A DNA stretch of 64,000 nt. It comes from Comamonas terrigena NBRC 13299. Its GTDB lineage: Bacteria; Pseudomonadota; Gammaproteobacteria; Burkholderiales; Burkholderiaceae_C. This document shows, piece after piece, positions 1 to 9,396 of this stretch (the stretch's first letter is position 1; each line of letters starts with the position of its first letter). Position numbers and translations under genes: made by a program. Location: assembly GCF_006740045.1 (NCBI RefSeq), contig NZ_AP019749.1, forward strand, positions 2,375,001 through 2,439,000, written 5' to 3'. Under the pieces are notes generated by a model. That model did not search any database, had not been told where the DNA came from, and saw nothing but the letters and a program-made list of their open reading frames with translations.

Positions 1-96
1 GTCATGCCGCTGTTGTACACCAGCCTCAGCCGGCCGCCAGGCCTTGCCCTGCATCAAGTACGGATTTGCCGGCCGCCACCACCGCCACGGCAGTGT

Positions 97-126
97 TTGA
101 CAGCGGTGCGCTGCCTTGGCTACATT
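97..126 (+). promoter_or_regulatory. Promoter of the tetR-efflux operon
   Basis: A perfect -35 hexamer TTGACA (97-102) is followed after 18 bp by TACATT (121-126), which matches the -10 consensus at four of six positions. The -10 box runs into the palindrome at 125-146, so a repressor bound there would block initiation. Bases 1-96 hold no feature I can support. Confidence 0.55.
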
Positions 127-146
127 AATGACCAATCAGTCATTAA
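125..146. promoter_or_regulatory. TetR-type operator (perfect inverted repeat)
   Basis: TTAATGAC and GTCATTAA form a perfect 8-6-8 inverted repeat that overlaps the -10 box and ends 18 bp before the tetR start codon. Size, symmetry and place are those of a TetR-family autoregulatory operator. Binding by the neighbouring regulator is inferred. Confidence 0.7.
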
Positions 147-164
147 CTGGATCCCTACCCACCC

Positions 165-875
165 ATGCCCGACAGCAGCACCGACGCCCCACGCCGCAGC
201 CGCCGCAAAGAAGCGCGTCCGGGTGAACTGCTGGAAGCGGCGCTGTCCCTGTTTCTGGAAAAAGGCTATGCCGCCACCCGCGTGGAGGCCGTGGCCGCCC
301 GCGCTGGCGTGTCCAAGGGCACGCTGTTTCTGTACTTTCCCAGCAAGGAAGAACTGTTCAAGGCCGTGGTGCGCCACAGCATCAGCGGCTGCTACGCCGA
401 CTGGCAGCTGGAGCTGGACCGCTACCAGGGCAGCAGCGCCGCCCTGCTGGCCCGGGCATTCGAAGTCTGGTGGCAGCAGATCGCCAGCACCCAGGCCGGC
501 GGCATCTGCCGCCTGATGTGGGCCGAGGCGGCACATTTTCCGGAACTGGCCGCGTTCTACCGCCACGAAGTAGATGAACCCGGCCACGCGATGCTCGAAC
601 GTATCCTGCAGCGCGGCATGGACAGCGGCGAATTTCGCCCCATGCCACTGGGTGAAGCCTTGTACCTGGTGCTGACGCCGATGACCTTTGTAATGCTGTG
701 GCAACCCACCGGCACCCTGTGCCTGCCGATGGACCATGGGCTCACGCCGCACAGCTATCTGCTATCGCAATTTCGCAACTGCCTGCGCGGCCTGCTGCGC
801 GAGCCGGTGGATGCAGACACCCTGCCCCTGCCCCAGCTGCATCCCACGCTACCCCTCCACACCACAGACATATGA
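165..875 (+). CDS. TetR/AcrR-family transcriptional regulator
   Basis: A 236-residue repressor of the TetR class, cytoplasmic, probably sensing a drug or metabolite that the adjacent pump exports. The N-terminal helix-turn-helix lies at about residues 18-65; the recognition segment contains VSKGTLFLYFPSKEEL, close to the family consensus. The C-terminal ligand-binding part is unlike any I can assign to a ligand. ATG at 165 follows a strong promoter and operator. The stop overlaps the adaptor start as ATGA (872-875), so regulator and pump are translationally coupled and probably autoregulated as one operon. Confidence 0.9.
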   Translation: MPDSSTDAPRRSRRKEARPGELLEAALSLFLEKGYAATRVEAVAARAGVSKGTLFLYFPSKEELFKAVVRHSISGCYADWQLELDRYQGSSAALLARAFEVWWQQIASTQAGGICRLMWAEAAHFPELAAFYRHEVDEPGHAMLERILQRGMDSGEFRPMPLGEALYLVLTPMTFVMLWQPTGTLCLPMDHGLTPHSYLLSQFRNCLRGLLREPVDADTLPLPQLHPTLPLHTTDI

Positions 876-2126
876 GCTTGCTCCGCAGATCCTGGTTGCT
901 TGGGGGCCTGATCGCCCTGGTCGTTCTGGCCCTGGGCTTCAGCGCCTGGCGGGCTGTGGTGGCCAAACGCCAGCAACAGCAGGCCCTGCAGGCGCAGCAG
1001 CAAGCGCCCGCCGCCGTGCTGCAGGCCGGCGCAGCCGACTGGACCACGCTGCAGGTGCGCACACTGCCGCTGCAGGTCCCCGTCAGCGGCAGCCTGTCTG
1101 CGGTGGACAGCGCCCTGATCAAGAGCCGTGTGGCCGGTGCACTGCAGGACTTTACGCTGCGCGAGGGTGACAGCGTGCGCAAAGGCCAGGTGATTGCCCG
1201 CATCGATGCCACCGACAGCGAAGCCCGCTACCGCCAGGCCCGGCTCCAGGCCGATGCCGCCCAGGCGCAGGAAGCCATCCAGCTGCGCCAGCACCAGAAC
1301 AACCAGGCGCTGGTGGACCGGCAGTTCATCTCGCCCACCGCCCTGGCCAACTCCGAAGCCAGCCTGCAGGCCGCCCGCGCCAACACGGCCGCAGCCCGCG
1401 CCGCAGCCGATGCGGCGCGCAAGACGCTGGACGACACCGTGCTGCGCAGCCCCATCGACGGTCAGATTGCCCGCCGCTTTGCCCAGGACGGCGAACGTGT
1501 GAACGTGGAAGCCCAGGTCGCCGAGGTGGTGAACCTGTCCGCGCTGGAACTACAGGCTCCGCTGCCCCCCCCAGGACTCGCTGCGGGTGCAGGTCGGCCA
1601 GACGGCCCTGCTGACGGTGGAAGGCGCCAGCACGCCAGTCTCCGCCCGGGTGGTGCGCATCAGCCCCAGCGCCCAGAGCGGCAGCCGTGCCGTGCCGGTC
1701 TTCCTGCGCGTGCAGCCCGTGGCGGGCTTGCAGCTGCGCTCCGGCCTGTTTGTGCAGGGGCTGATCGCCACCGGCACGGTACAGGCCCTGGCCCTGCCAC
1801 TGGATGCCGTGCGCAACGACCAGCCCCAGCCCTACATCCAGACCGTGGTGAACGGCGCCGTGGCACACCAGACCGTGCAGCTGGGCGCCCAGGCCCTGCC
1901 GGAAGGGACCGACAGCACCGCGCTGTGGGTGGCCGTCCAGGGCGCCAGCGCAGGCAGTACCGTGTTGCGCGGCAGCATGGGGCCTTTGCCGGAGGGCACC
2001 CGCGTCCAGCTGCTGCAGCAGGGCGCGGCCGGTGCGCCCATCGCCCCCGGTACACCCGGTGCGCCTGCAGCAGCCTCGGCCCCGGCTGCAGCCCCCTCCA
2101 CCGCAACGACTGCCCCCGCACGCTGA
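872..2126 (+). pseudogene. RND efflux periplasmic adaptor, frameshifted in a C8 run
   Basis: Membrane-fusion protein of an RND tripartite pump, linking the inner-membrane permease to a TolC channel. The N-terminal part in one frame shows a membrane anchor (residues 5-27), a lipoyl-type half (REGDSVRKGQVIARID), a coiled-coil hairpin and a second lipoyl half ending near VNLSALELQAP. After the eight-C run at 1565-1572 the barrel and membrane-proximal domains continue in the next frame (LRVQVGQTALLTVEG to the stop at 2126). With seven Cs the whole reading frame would be intact. As read, translation would run on to 2257 with an unrelated C-terminus. This is either a sequencing error in a homopolymer or a real, perhaps reversible, inactivation. 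The last 70 residues are rich in Ala and Pro. Confidence 0.85.
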
Positions 2127-2135
2127 AAGCCCGCC

Positions 2136-5100
2136 ATGTGGTTCACCCGCGTCAGCCTGCGCAACCCGGTCTTCGCCACCATGGTGATGCTGGCCTTTGT
2201 GGTGCTGGGACTGTTCTCCTACCAGCGGCTCGCGGTGGACCAGTTCCCGGACATTGACTTCCCGGTCGTAGTGGTCACGGTGGAATACCCCGGCGCTTCG
2301 CCCGAGATCGTCGAAACTGAAGTCACCCGCAAGATCGAGGAAGGCGTCAACACCATTGCCGGCATCAGTTCGCTCACCTCGCGCAGCTACCAGGGCCGCT
2401 CGGTGGTGATCGTCGAATTCCAGCTGTACGTGGACGGGCGCCGTGCCGCCGAAGATGTGCGCGAGAAAGTGGCCTCCGTGCGCCCCACATTGCGCGACGA
2501 GGTCAAGGAACCGCGCGTGCTGCGCTTCGACCCGGCCGACGCCGCCGTCTGGACACTGGCCGTCCTGCCCGATGGCCCCCAGCCTCCCTCTCCCGTGCAA
2601 CTGACCACCTGGGCTGACCAGGTGCTGAAAAAACGCCTGGAAAACGTGCGCGGCGTGGGCGCCGTCAACCTGGTAGGCGCCACCAAGCGCGAAATCAATA
2701 TCTACCTGGACCCGGCGGCACTGGACGCCTATGGCATCACCACGTCCCAGGTGGTGTCTGCCGTGCGCAGCGAAAACCAGGACCTGCCGGTGGGCGCCAT
2801 CCGCTCGCTGCAGCAGGAACGGGTGGTGCAGATCGACGCCCGCATGCGCAATCCCCAGGACTTTGCCGACCTGATCATCACCCGCAAGAACGGCGCCGCC
2901 ATCCGCCTGGGCCAGGTGGCGCGCGTGAACGATGGCGCGCAGGAGCTGGAATCGCTGGCGCTCTACAACGGCCAGCGCACCCTGCTGCTCTCGGTACAGA
3001 AAGCACAGGAAGAAAACACCATTGCCGTGGTCAAGGGCCTGGACGCGGCGGTGCTGGCCATCCAGGCCGAGCTGCCGCCCGGCTTTCGCCTGGAAAAAGT
3101 CAGCGATTCGGCCCGCCCCATCCAGGTGGCCGTGGACAACGTGCGCCAGACCCTGATCGAAGGCGCCTTGCTGACGGTGCTGATCGTCTTCCTGTTCCTC
3201 AATTCCTGGCGCTCCACCGTCATCACCGGGCTGACGCTGCCGATTGCGCTGATCGGCACCTTCTTCTTCATGCACGCCTTCGGTTTCACCATCAACATGA
3301 TCACGCTGATGGCACTGTCACTGTGCGTGGGCCTGCTGATCGACGACGCCATCGTGGTGCGCGAAAACATCGTGCGCCATGTGCAGATGGGCAAGACCCC
3401 ATTCCAGGCAGCGCTGGACGGCACCCAGGAGATCGGTCTGGCCGTGCTGGCCACCACCCTGTCCATCGTGGCCGTCTTCCTCCCCATCGGCTTCATGGAA
3501 GGCATCATCGGCAAGTTCTTCCACGAATTCGGCATCACCATCGTCGCAGCGGTGCTGATTTCGATGTTTGTCAGCTTCACGCTGGACCCCATGCTCTCCA
3601 GCATCTGGCACGACCCCAGCATCCACAGCGCCGGCCAGGGGCCGGACAAAAGCCTGTATGGCCGCACGCTGGGCCGTGTCACCCACGGCTTCGAGCGCGC
3701 CACCGAAGAGCTGGCCCTGCTCTACCAGCGCATCCTGGCCTGGTCGCTCGCCCACAAGCTGTGGACACTGCTGCTGGCCCTGGGCATTTTCATCGGCTCC
3801 ATCCTGCTGCTGCCGCTGCTGGGCACGGAATTCGTGCCCAAGGCAGACTTTTCGGAAACCACGGTCAAGTTCAGCACCCCCCAGGGCACCTCCCTGGAAG
3901 CCACCGAGGCCCGCGCCCACCAGGTGGAGCAGGCCATCCGCGCCCTGCCCGAAGTGCGCTACACCGTCACCACCATCAACAGCGGCAATGCCCCCAGCAA
4001 GAGCGACGCCACCATCTACATCCGGCTGGTGGACCGCAAGCAGCGCAGCCGCAATGTGGAAGACATGGGCCGGACGCTGCGCCAGACGCTGCAGCAGAGT
4101 CCAGGCATCACCGTCACCCATGTGGGCCTGCTGGACCCGGTGGGCGGGCAAAAGCAGATTGAGTTTTCCATCATGGGTGCCGATCTGACCGAGCTGGACC
4201 GGCTGAACCAGCAGCTGCTGCCCCAGCTGCGGCAGATCCCCGGTCTGGTGGATCTGGACAGCAGCCTCAAACCCGACCGCCCCATGGTGGACATCCAGGT
4301 GCGGCGCGATGCGGCGTCCGACCTGGGCCTGTCCGTGGGCAGCCTGGCCACCGCACTGCGCGTGCTGGTGGCCGGCGAAACCGTGGGCAACTGGCGCGCC
4401 ACCAACGACGAGACCTACGACGTCAACGTCCGCATGGCACCCGATGCCCGCACCCAGCCCAGCGACCTGGCGCGCCTGCCGTTTGCCCTGGCAGGCACCG
4501 ACGGCGGCACCCAGATCGTGCGCCTGAACCAGGTGGCACAGCTGGTGGACTCCACCGGTCCGGGGCAGATCAACCGGCGCGGGCTGGCGCGCGAGGTGCA
4601 ATTCACCGCCAACGTGGCGCTGCGCTCGGCCGGGGAAGTCTCGGGCGACATCCGCCGCCTGATGGACAGCGCCGCCCTCCCGCCCGGCTACCGCTGGGAA
4701 TTTGCCGGCTCCACCAAGAACATGAACGAATCCTTTGCCTATGCCCTGTCGGCGCTGGCACTGGCCATCATCTTCATCTACATGATCCTGGCCAGCCAGT
4801 TCAAGAGCTTTGTGCAGCCGCTGGCGTTGATGACCTCGCTGCCGCTGACGCTGATCGGCGTGGCCCTGGCACTGCTGATGTTCCGCTCCGCCATGTCCAT
4901 GTTCTCCATCATCGGCGTGGTGATGCTGATGGGCCTGGTCACCAAGAACGCCATTTTGCTGGTGGACTTTGCCATCCGCGCACGCGACCCCCATACGGGA
5001 GAGGACGGCCAGCCCCACCCCGGCATGCCGCGCGAACAGGCCCTGCTCACTGCCGCCCGCGTGCGCCTGCGCCCCATTCTGATGACCACGCTGGCCATGG

Positions 5101-5309
5101 TGTTCGGCATGGTCCCGCTGGCTTTTGCCCTGTCCGAAGGCTCGGAACAGCGCGCCCCCATGGGCCAGGCGGTGATCGGCGGGGTCATCACCTCCTCGCT
5201 GCTGACCCTGGTCGTGGTACCGGTGATGTACTGCTACATGGACGATCTGGCGAACTGGGTGCGCCGCAAGCTGGGCAATGCCCCGGCAAACCCGGCCCAG
5301 GAACCTTAG
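2136..5309 (+). CDS. Efflux RND transporter permease (HAE1/AcrB-MdtB type)
   Basis: A 1057-residue inner-membrane proton-driven antiporter of the hydrophobe/amphiphile exporter class, the usual length for the family. The N-terminus (RNPVFATMVMLAFVVLG) is the first transmembrane helix. The proton-relay acids are present as Asp403-Asp404 in GLLIDDAIVV, and the matching lysine is Lys937 in LVTKNAILL. Two large periplasmic loops follow TM1 and TM7. It starts 9 bp after the adaptor stop and is intact although the adaptor is broken. An outer-membrane channel is encoded at 6467-7819. Substrate unknown. Confidence 0.95.
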   Translation: MWFTRVSLRNPVFATMVMLAFVVLGLFSYQRLAVDQFPDIDFPVVVVTVEYPGASPEIVETEVTRKIEEGVNTIAGISSLTSRSYQGRSVVIVEFQLYVDGRRAAEDVREKVASVRPTLRDEVKEPRVLRFDPADAAVWTLAVLPDGPQPPSPVQLTTWADQVLKKRLENVRGVGAVNLVGATKREINIYLDPAALDAYGITTSQVVSAVRSENQDLPVGAIRSLQQERVVQIDARMRNPQDFADLIITRKNGAAIRLGQVARVNDGAQELESLALYNGQRTLLLSVQKAQEENTIAVVKGLDAAVLAIQAELPPGFRLEKVSDSARPIQVAVDNVRQTLIEGALLTVLIVFLFLNSWRSTVITGLTLPIALIGTFFFMHAFGFTINMITLMALSLCVGLLIDDAIVVRENIVRHVQMGKTPFQAALDGTQEIGLAVLATTLSIVAVFLPIGFMEGIIGKFFHEFGITIVAAVLISMFVSFTLDPMLSSIWHDPSIHSAGQGPDKSLYGRTLGRVTHGFERATEELALLYQRILAWSLAHKLWTLLLALGIFIGSILLLPLLGTEFVPKADFSETTVKFSTPQGTSLEATEARAHQVEQAIRALPEVRYTVTTINSGNAPSKSDATIYIRLVDRKQRSRNVEDMGRTLRQTLQQSPGITVTHVGLLDPVGGQKQIEFSIMGADLTELDRLNQQLLPQLRQIPGLVDLDSSLKPDRPMVDIQVRRDAASDLGLSVGSLATALRVLVAGETVGNWRATNDETYDVNVRMAPDARTQPSDLARLPFALAGTDGGTQIVRLNQVAQLVDSTGPGQINRRGLAREVQFTANVALRSAGEVSGDIRRLMDSAALPPGYRWEFAGSTKNMNESFAYALSALALAIIFIYMILASQFKSFVQPLALMTSLPLTLIGVALALLMFRSAMSMFSIIGVVMLMGLVTKNAILLVDFAIRARDPHTGEDGQPHPGMPREQALLTAARVRLRPILMTTLAMVFGMVPLAFALSEGSEQRAPMGQAVIGGVITSSLLTLVVVPVMYCYMDDLANWVRRKLGNAPANPAQEP

Positions 5310-5356
5310 AATCGAAGATTTTGCGATATAGCCATCCCTTGTGGAGGAGACCCCAG

Positions 5357-6046
5357 ATGACATTGCCCTATAACCGCCCGGTTGATACCTCTGACGCCAA
5401 CGCTACGGCCCGCTTCCACATGGTCCAGCAACAGATCCGCCCCTGGGTGGTGCAGGATGTGCGTGTGATCGAAGCCCTGGAAACCGTGCGCCGCGAAGAC
5501 TTCGTGCCGCCGGCCTCGTACGAACTGGCCTTCATGGACGTGGAAATCCCCCTGGGCGTGGCCGGTCAGACCATGCTGTCGCCCAAGGTCGACGCCCGCA
5601 TGGCCAACGATCTGGCCATCCAGGCCCATGAACGCGTGCTGGAAATCGGCACCGGTTCCGGCTACAGCGCCGCCCTGCTGGGCAAGCTGGCCAAGGAAGT
5701 GGTGACCCTGGAAATCAACCCCGAGCTGGCCGAAATGGCCCGCGAGAACCTGGAATCCGCCGGAGCCACCAACGTCACCGTGCGCGTGGCCGACGGCTCC
5801 AAGGACCTGCTGGCCGAAGGCCCGTTCGACGTGATCGTGCTCAGTGGCTCGGTGGAAGTGCTGCCCGAAGCCCTGCTGGACCACCTGAAAGACGGCGGCC
5901 GCCTGGGCGCCATCGTGGGCCAATCGCCCATGATGCGCTTCACCATCGTCAAGCGCCACGGCAACGAGCGCATCACCACCGAACCCTGGGACATGGTCGC
6001 TCCCCGTCTGTCCGGCTTTGCCACGGCAGAACGCTTCGTGTTCTGA
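5357..6046 (+). CDS. pcm: Protein-L-isoaspartate O-methyltransferase family protein
   Basis: A 229-residue SAM-dependent methyltransferase of the PCMT family. SAM motif I is VLEIGTGSGYSAALL near residues 94-108. ATG at 5357 is chosen over an in-frame start 36 bp upstream because GGAGGA lies about 8 bp before it. The substrate loop is unusual: enzymes that repair isoaspartate normally carry GQTISQP, while this one reads GQTMLSPK, so repair activity is not certain. It sits with a rhodanese and a tolC gene, an arrangement common in Burkholderiales, which hints at a different role for this lineage. Confidence 0.85.
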   Translation: MTLPYNRPVDTSDANATARFHMVQQQIRPWVVQDVRVIEALETVRREDFVPPASYELAFMDVEIPLGVAGQTMLSPKVDARMANDLAIQAHERVLEIGTGSGYSAALLGKLAKEVVTLEINPELAEMARENLESAGATNVTVRVADGSKDLLAEGPFDVIVLSGSVEVLPEALLDHLKDGGRLGAIVGQSPMMRFTIVKRHGNERITTEPWDMVAPRLSGFATAERFVF

Positions 6047-6060
6047 GAAGAGTCAGACCC

Positions 6061-6402
6061 ATGTTCACCCGCGTCTCTCCCACGCAACTGAACGACTGGC
6101 TGGCCCAGCACCCCGGGGATCCACTTCCCCTGGTGCTGGATGTGCGCGAACCCTGGGAATTCCAGACCGCGCACGTCACCGCTGAAGGTTTTGAGCTGCT
6201 GAACCTGCCCATGGGGCAGATTCCGTCGCAACTGGCCGCGCTGGATCCCGAGCGTCCCACCGCCTGCCTGTGCCACCACGGCATGCGCAGCATGCAGGTA
6301 GCGATGTTCTTGGCGCAGCACGATTTCGGGCAGGTGGCCAACATCGAAGGCGGCATCGACGCCTGGTCCCTGCAGCGAGACCCCCGCGTGCCGCGCTACT
6401 GA
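6061..6402 (+). CDS. Single-domain rhodanese-like sulfurtransferase
   Basis: A 113-residue cytoplasmic rhodanese domain, which carries persulfide sulfur on a cysteine. The active-site loop is C71-H-H-G-M-R-S, keeping the catalytic Cys and the Arg that closes the loop; the N-terminal hallmark LVLDVREPWEF is also present. It begins 14 bp after the pcm stop and is followed by the channel gene, so the three are probably co-transcribed. The sulfur acceptor is not evident. Confidence 0.88.
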   Translation: MFTRVSPTQLNDWLAQHPGDPLPLVLDVREPWEFQTAHVTAEGFELLNLPMGQIPSQLAALDPERPTACLCHHGMRSMQVAMFLAQHDFGQVANIEGGIDAWSLQRDPRVPRY

Positions 6403-6466
6403 CAGACTGCCTGCCACCCGACCTGTTCGCCTTTTCCTGTCCCCCTGCCCCATCCTGAGGAGCTCC

Positions 6467-7819
6467 ATGGTTCGCAATTTCCGGCACTCTCTGACGCACT
6501 GCGCGACCTTGGCAACCCTGCTGACGATGGGGCTGGCCGCGGCCCCTGCCGGTGCCCAAAGCCTGGTGGAAATGGTGGAACTGGCCCAGGGCTTTGATGC
6601 GCCCTGGCTGTCCAGCCGCGCCGCACTGGATGCGGCCGAACACAAGGGCGCCCAGGCCAAGTCCGGCCTGCTGCCCAGCGTGGGCGCCCAGGCCGGCGCC
6701 AACTACACCCGCACCGAGCTGCACCCCAACATTCCCGGCGTGCTGGGCAGTGCACACCAGCAAAGTGCGGCCATCCAGGCCAGCCAGCCGCTGTACCGCC
6801 CGGCCAACACCATCGCCTACCGCCAGGGTCAGCGCAATGTGGAACTGGCCCGTGCCCAGCTGGATGCCGCCACGCAGGACCTGCTGGTGCGCGTCAGTCA
6901 GGGCTACTTCGACGTCCTGGCCGCCCAGGACACGCTGACCACGGTGCAGGCCCAGAAACGCGCCGTGCGCGAGCAACTGGAATTCGCCCAGCGCAATTTC
7001 GACATCGGCGCCGCCACCATCACCGACCAGCGCGAAGCCCAGGCCCGCCACGATCTGGTGGAAGCCCAGGAAATCGCCGCCACCAACGACCTGCAGGTCA
7101 AGCGCCTGGCGCTGGAGCAGCTGGTGGGCAAAAGCCCGCTGCAGCCCCACCCCCTGGCCCAGCCGGTGCAGCTGCCCGCCGTGCAGCCAGCCACAGTGGC
7201 GCCCTGGGTTGAGCAGGCCGAAAACGACCAGCCCCTGGTACGCCAGGCCCGCCTGGCCCTGGATATGGCCGAGTTGGAAACCCGCAAGGCCGAAACCGGC
7301 CACCTGCCCACCGTCGATCTGCAAGCCAGCTACGGCGTGCAGCGCAACCCGGATGGCACAACCACCATCCCCATCAAGAACCGCATCCACCAGGGCCAGG
7401 TGGGCGTGACGCTGAACATGCCGCTGTTCGCCGGCTTTGCCGTGCAAAACCGCGTCAAGGAAACCCTGTCGCTGGAAGAAAAAGCCCGCGCAGACCTGGA
7501 CAATGCCCGCCGCCAGAGTGCCCAGGCCGCGCGCCAGGCGTTCTATGGCGTGCAATCGGGCACCGGCCAGGTCAAGGCGCTGGAAGCGGCCGTCGCCTCC
7601 AGCCAAAGCGCGCTGGAAGCCAACCAGCTCGGCTACCAGGTGGGGGTGCGCATCAATGTGGACGTGCTCAACGCCCAAAGCCAGCTCTACCAGGCCCAAC
7701 GCGACCTGGCCCAGGCGCGCTACAACGTGCTGGTCGGCCAGCTCAAGCTGCGCCAGGCCGCCGGCCAGCTGCAGATGCAGGACATCCACGGCCTGAACCA
7801 GCTGATCGCCCGGCCCTGA
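6467..7819 (+). CDS. TolC-family outer-membrane channel
   Basis: A 450-residue TolC-like protein forming the trans-periplasmic duct of efflux or type I secretion systems. A signal peptide of about 30 residues ends near AGAQS. Two repeated OEP units follow, each with long helices rich in Ala, Gln and Glu (for example QGQRNVELARAQLDAATQ and QLYQAQRDLAQARYNVL). A good ribosome site (GAGGAG) precedes ATG 6467. It can serve the RND pump upstream, although pcm and the rhodanese lie between them. The 209 bp to waaA separate convergent genes; I saw no clear terminator there. Confidence 0.92.
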   Translation: MVRNFRHSLTHCATLATLLTMGLAAAPAGAQSLVEMVELAQGFDAPWLSSRAALDAAEHKGAQAKSGLLPSVGAQAGANYTRTELHPNIPGVLGSAHQQSAAIQASQPLYRPANTIAYRQGQRNVELARAQLDAATQDLLVRVSQGYFDVLAAQDTLTTVQAQKRAVREQLEFAQRNFDIGAATITDQREAQARHDLVEAQEIAATNDLQVKRLALEQLVGKSPLQPHPLAQPVQLPAVQPATVAPWVEQAENDQPLVRQARLALDMAELETRKAETGHLPTVDLQASYGVQRNPDGTTTIPIKNRIHQGQVGVTLNMPLFAGFAVQNRVKETLSLEEKARADLDNARRQSAQAARQAFYGVQSGTGQVKALEAAVASSQSALEANQLGYQVGVRINVDVLNAQSQLYQAQRDLAQARYNVLVGQLKLRQAAGQLQMQDIHGLNQLIARP

Positions 7820-8028
7820 AGACCGCAGCGGCCATAGCCGGGGCGGCCCCTGCCTCGCGGTGGTACTGGCGGCCTCCCATGCTGATGTAAAACCAGCATC
7901 CGTGCTGACTGTGGGTAAGCCGCGTGCTTCACCACGCCAACGCAGCCAAGAAGCAGCGCCGTCTCGATGCGACAGTCACCCCATTAGGGAAGGCTGTGCA
8001 CCGGGCTGCAGCGACCCCGTGTACACCT

Positions 8029-9348
8029 TCAGCCCGGCACGCCCTGGGGCCAGGCCAGCGCCAGCACGGCCTGTGCCGTGGCCTGGGCAGCGCCGCGGTG
8101 GGTGGAGGCAAAGGCAAGGGCCTGCTGCTGCATGGCCGCCAGCTGCGTGCCGTTCTGCACCAGCGCCGTGGCCTGCTGCACGGCCGCCGCCATATCTTCG
8201 ACCCGTAGTGCCGCGCCGGCATTGCAGGCCTGCTCCGCCGCTTCGGCAAAGTTGAAGGTGTGCGGCCCCAGCAGCATGGGGCAGCCGCAGGCCGCCGCTT
8301 CGATCAGATTCTGACCGCCCAGGCGCTCAAAGCTCCCCCCCAGCAGACCGGCATGGGCCAGGGCGTAGTACAACGGCATCTCTCCCATGCTGTCGCCCAG
8401 CCAGACATCGGCAGCGGCGGGGGACTGCGTGGCCGCCTCACCGGTCCAGCGGCTGCGGCGCGACACCGTCAGTCCTGCCTGCTCAATCAATTGCTGCACT
8501 TCGTCAAAGCGCTGGGGGTGGCGCGGCACGATCAGCCACTGCACCGGAATCCGTGCACCCTGCCCTTCGGCACGCAGGCGCTGCGCGGCAGCCAGCCACA
8601 GCGCCTCTTCACCTTCGCGGCTGCTGGCCAGCAACAGCACCGGCCGTTCGCTGGCCGCGCGCCAGACATGGCCCTGCGCCAGTTGCTGGGCATCCGGCAC
8701 GGTATCGAACTTCACGTTGCCAAACACCCCGCTGACCTGCACGCCCAGCTGGCGCAGGCGTGCGGCATCGTCCTCGGTCTGGGCCCAGATGGCGGCCAGT
8801 GACCGGTAGGCCGGCTGCGACAGCGCGGCCCAGCGCTGGGCGCCGGCCAGGGATTTGGCATTGAGCCGCGCATTGGCCAGGGCCACCGGCACGCCGGCTT
8901 CGCGGCAGGCAGCCAGCAGGTTCGGCCATATCTCGGTTTCCATCAGCACCCCGGCCACCGGCTGGAACTGCCGTACAAAACGGCGCGTGGCGCCCAGGCT
9001 GTCCCAGGGCTGCCAGACCTGGATGTCGCCAGGTCGCAGCAGTTTTTTCCCTTCCGCCCGGCCGGTGGCCGTGCCATGCGTGAGCAGCAGCTTCAAGCCC
9101 GGGTGCTGGTCCCGCAGCGCCTGCAACAGAATGGCGGCAGCGCGGGTCTCCCCCAGAGAGACGGCATGCACCCACAGCCACTGGCCCAGGCCTTCGGCCC
9201 CCAGATCGGCCGGTTGGTAGTGGCCGAAGCGTTCGGGAATGGCCTCGGCATAGCCGGGTTCCTGCTGGGCGCGGCGGCGCAGCTTGCGGCGCAGCAAAGG
9301 CTGGGCCGCCCAGGTCAGGGCAGCGTACAGGGAGCGAACCAGGGTCAC
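8029..9348 (-). CDS. waaA: 3-deoxy-D-manno-octulosonic acid (Kdo) transferase
   Basis: A 439-residue GT30 glycosyltransferase that adds Kdo from CMP-Kdo to lipid IVA at the inner membrane during lipopolysaccharide core synthesis. Recognisable family segments are LWVHAVSLGETRAA (N-lobe, with the catalytic Glu), METEIWPNLL, and GGSFERLGGQNLIEAAACG with the later HTFNF in the C-lobe. An N-terminal hydrophobic stretch fits the usual membrane association. It lies 48 bp downstream of the phosphomannomutase gene on the same strand, so the two may form an envelope-sugar operon. Confidence 0.95.
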   Translation of the reverse strand: MTLVRSLYAALTWAAQPLLRRKLRRRAQQEPGYAEAIPERFGHYQPADLGAEGLGQWLWVHAVSLGETRAAAILLQALRDQHPGLKLLLTHGTATGRAEGKKLLRPGDIQVWQPWDSLGATRRFVRQFQPVAGVLMETEIWPNLLAACREAGVPVALANARLNAKSLAGAQRWAALSQPAYRSLAAIWAQTEDDAARLRQLGVQVSGVFGNVKFDTVPDAQQLAQGHVWRAASERPVLLLASSREGEEALWLAAAQRLRAEGQGARIPVQWLIVPRHPQRFDEVQQLIEQAGLTVSRRSRWTGEAATQSPAAADVWLGDSMGEMPLYYALAHAGLLGGSFERLGGQNLIEAAACGCPMLLGPHTFNFAEAAEQACNAGAALRVEDMAAAVQQATALVQNGTQLAAMQQQALAFASTHRGAAQATAQAVLALAWPQGVPG

Positions 9349-9396
9349 GGGCGGCTTTGGACGTTCAGAGACAGGACTGCGGGCACACAGCCGCCC

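Noticed and set aside
3..5. A possible start codon of a divergent gene at the left edge
   Set aside because: Only an ATG on the minus strand is visible with no ribosome site and no coding sequence inside the window.
1326..3275. A 649-codon minus-strand frame opposite the RND genes
   Set aside because: Antisense to clearly conserved RND sequence; Gly/His-rich, no start context.
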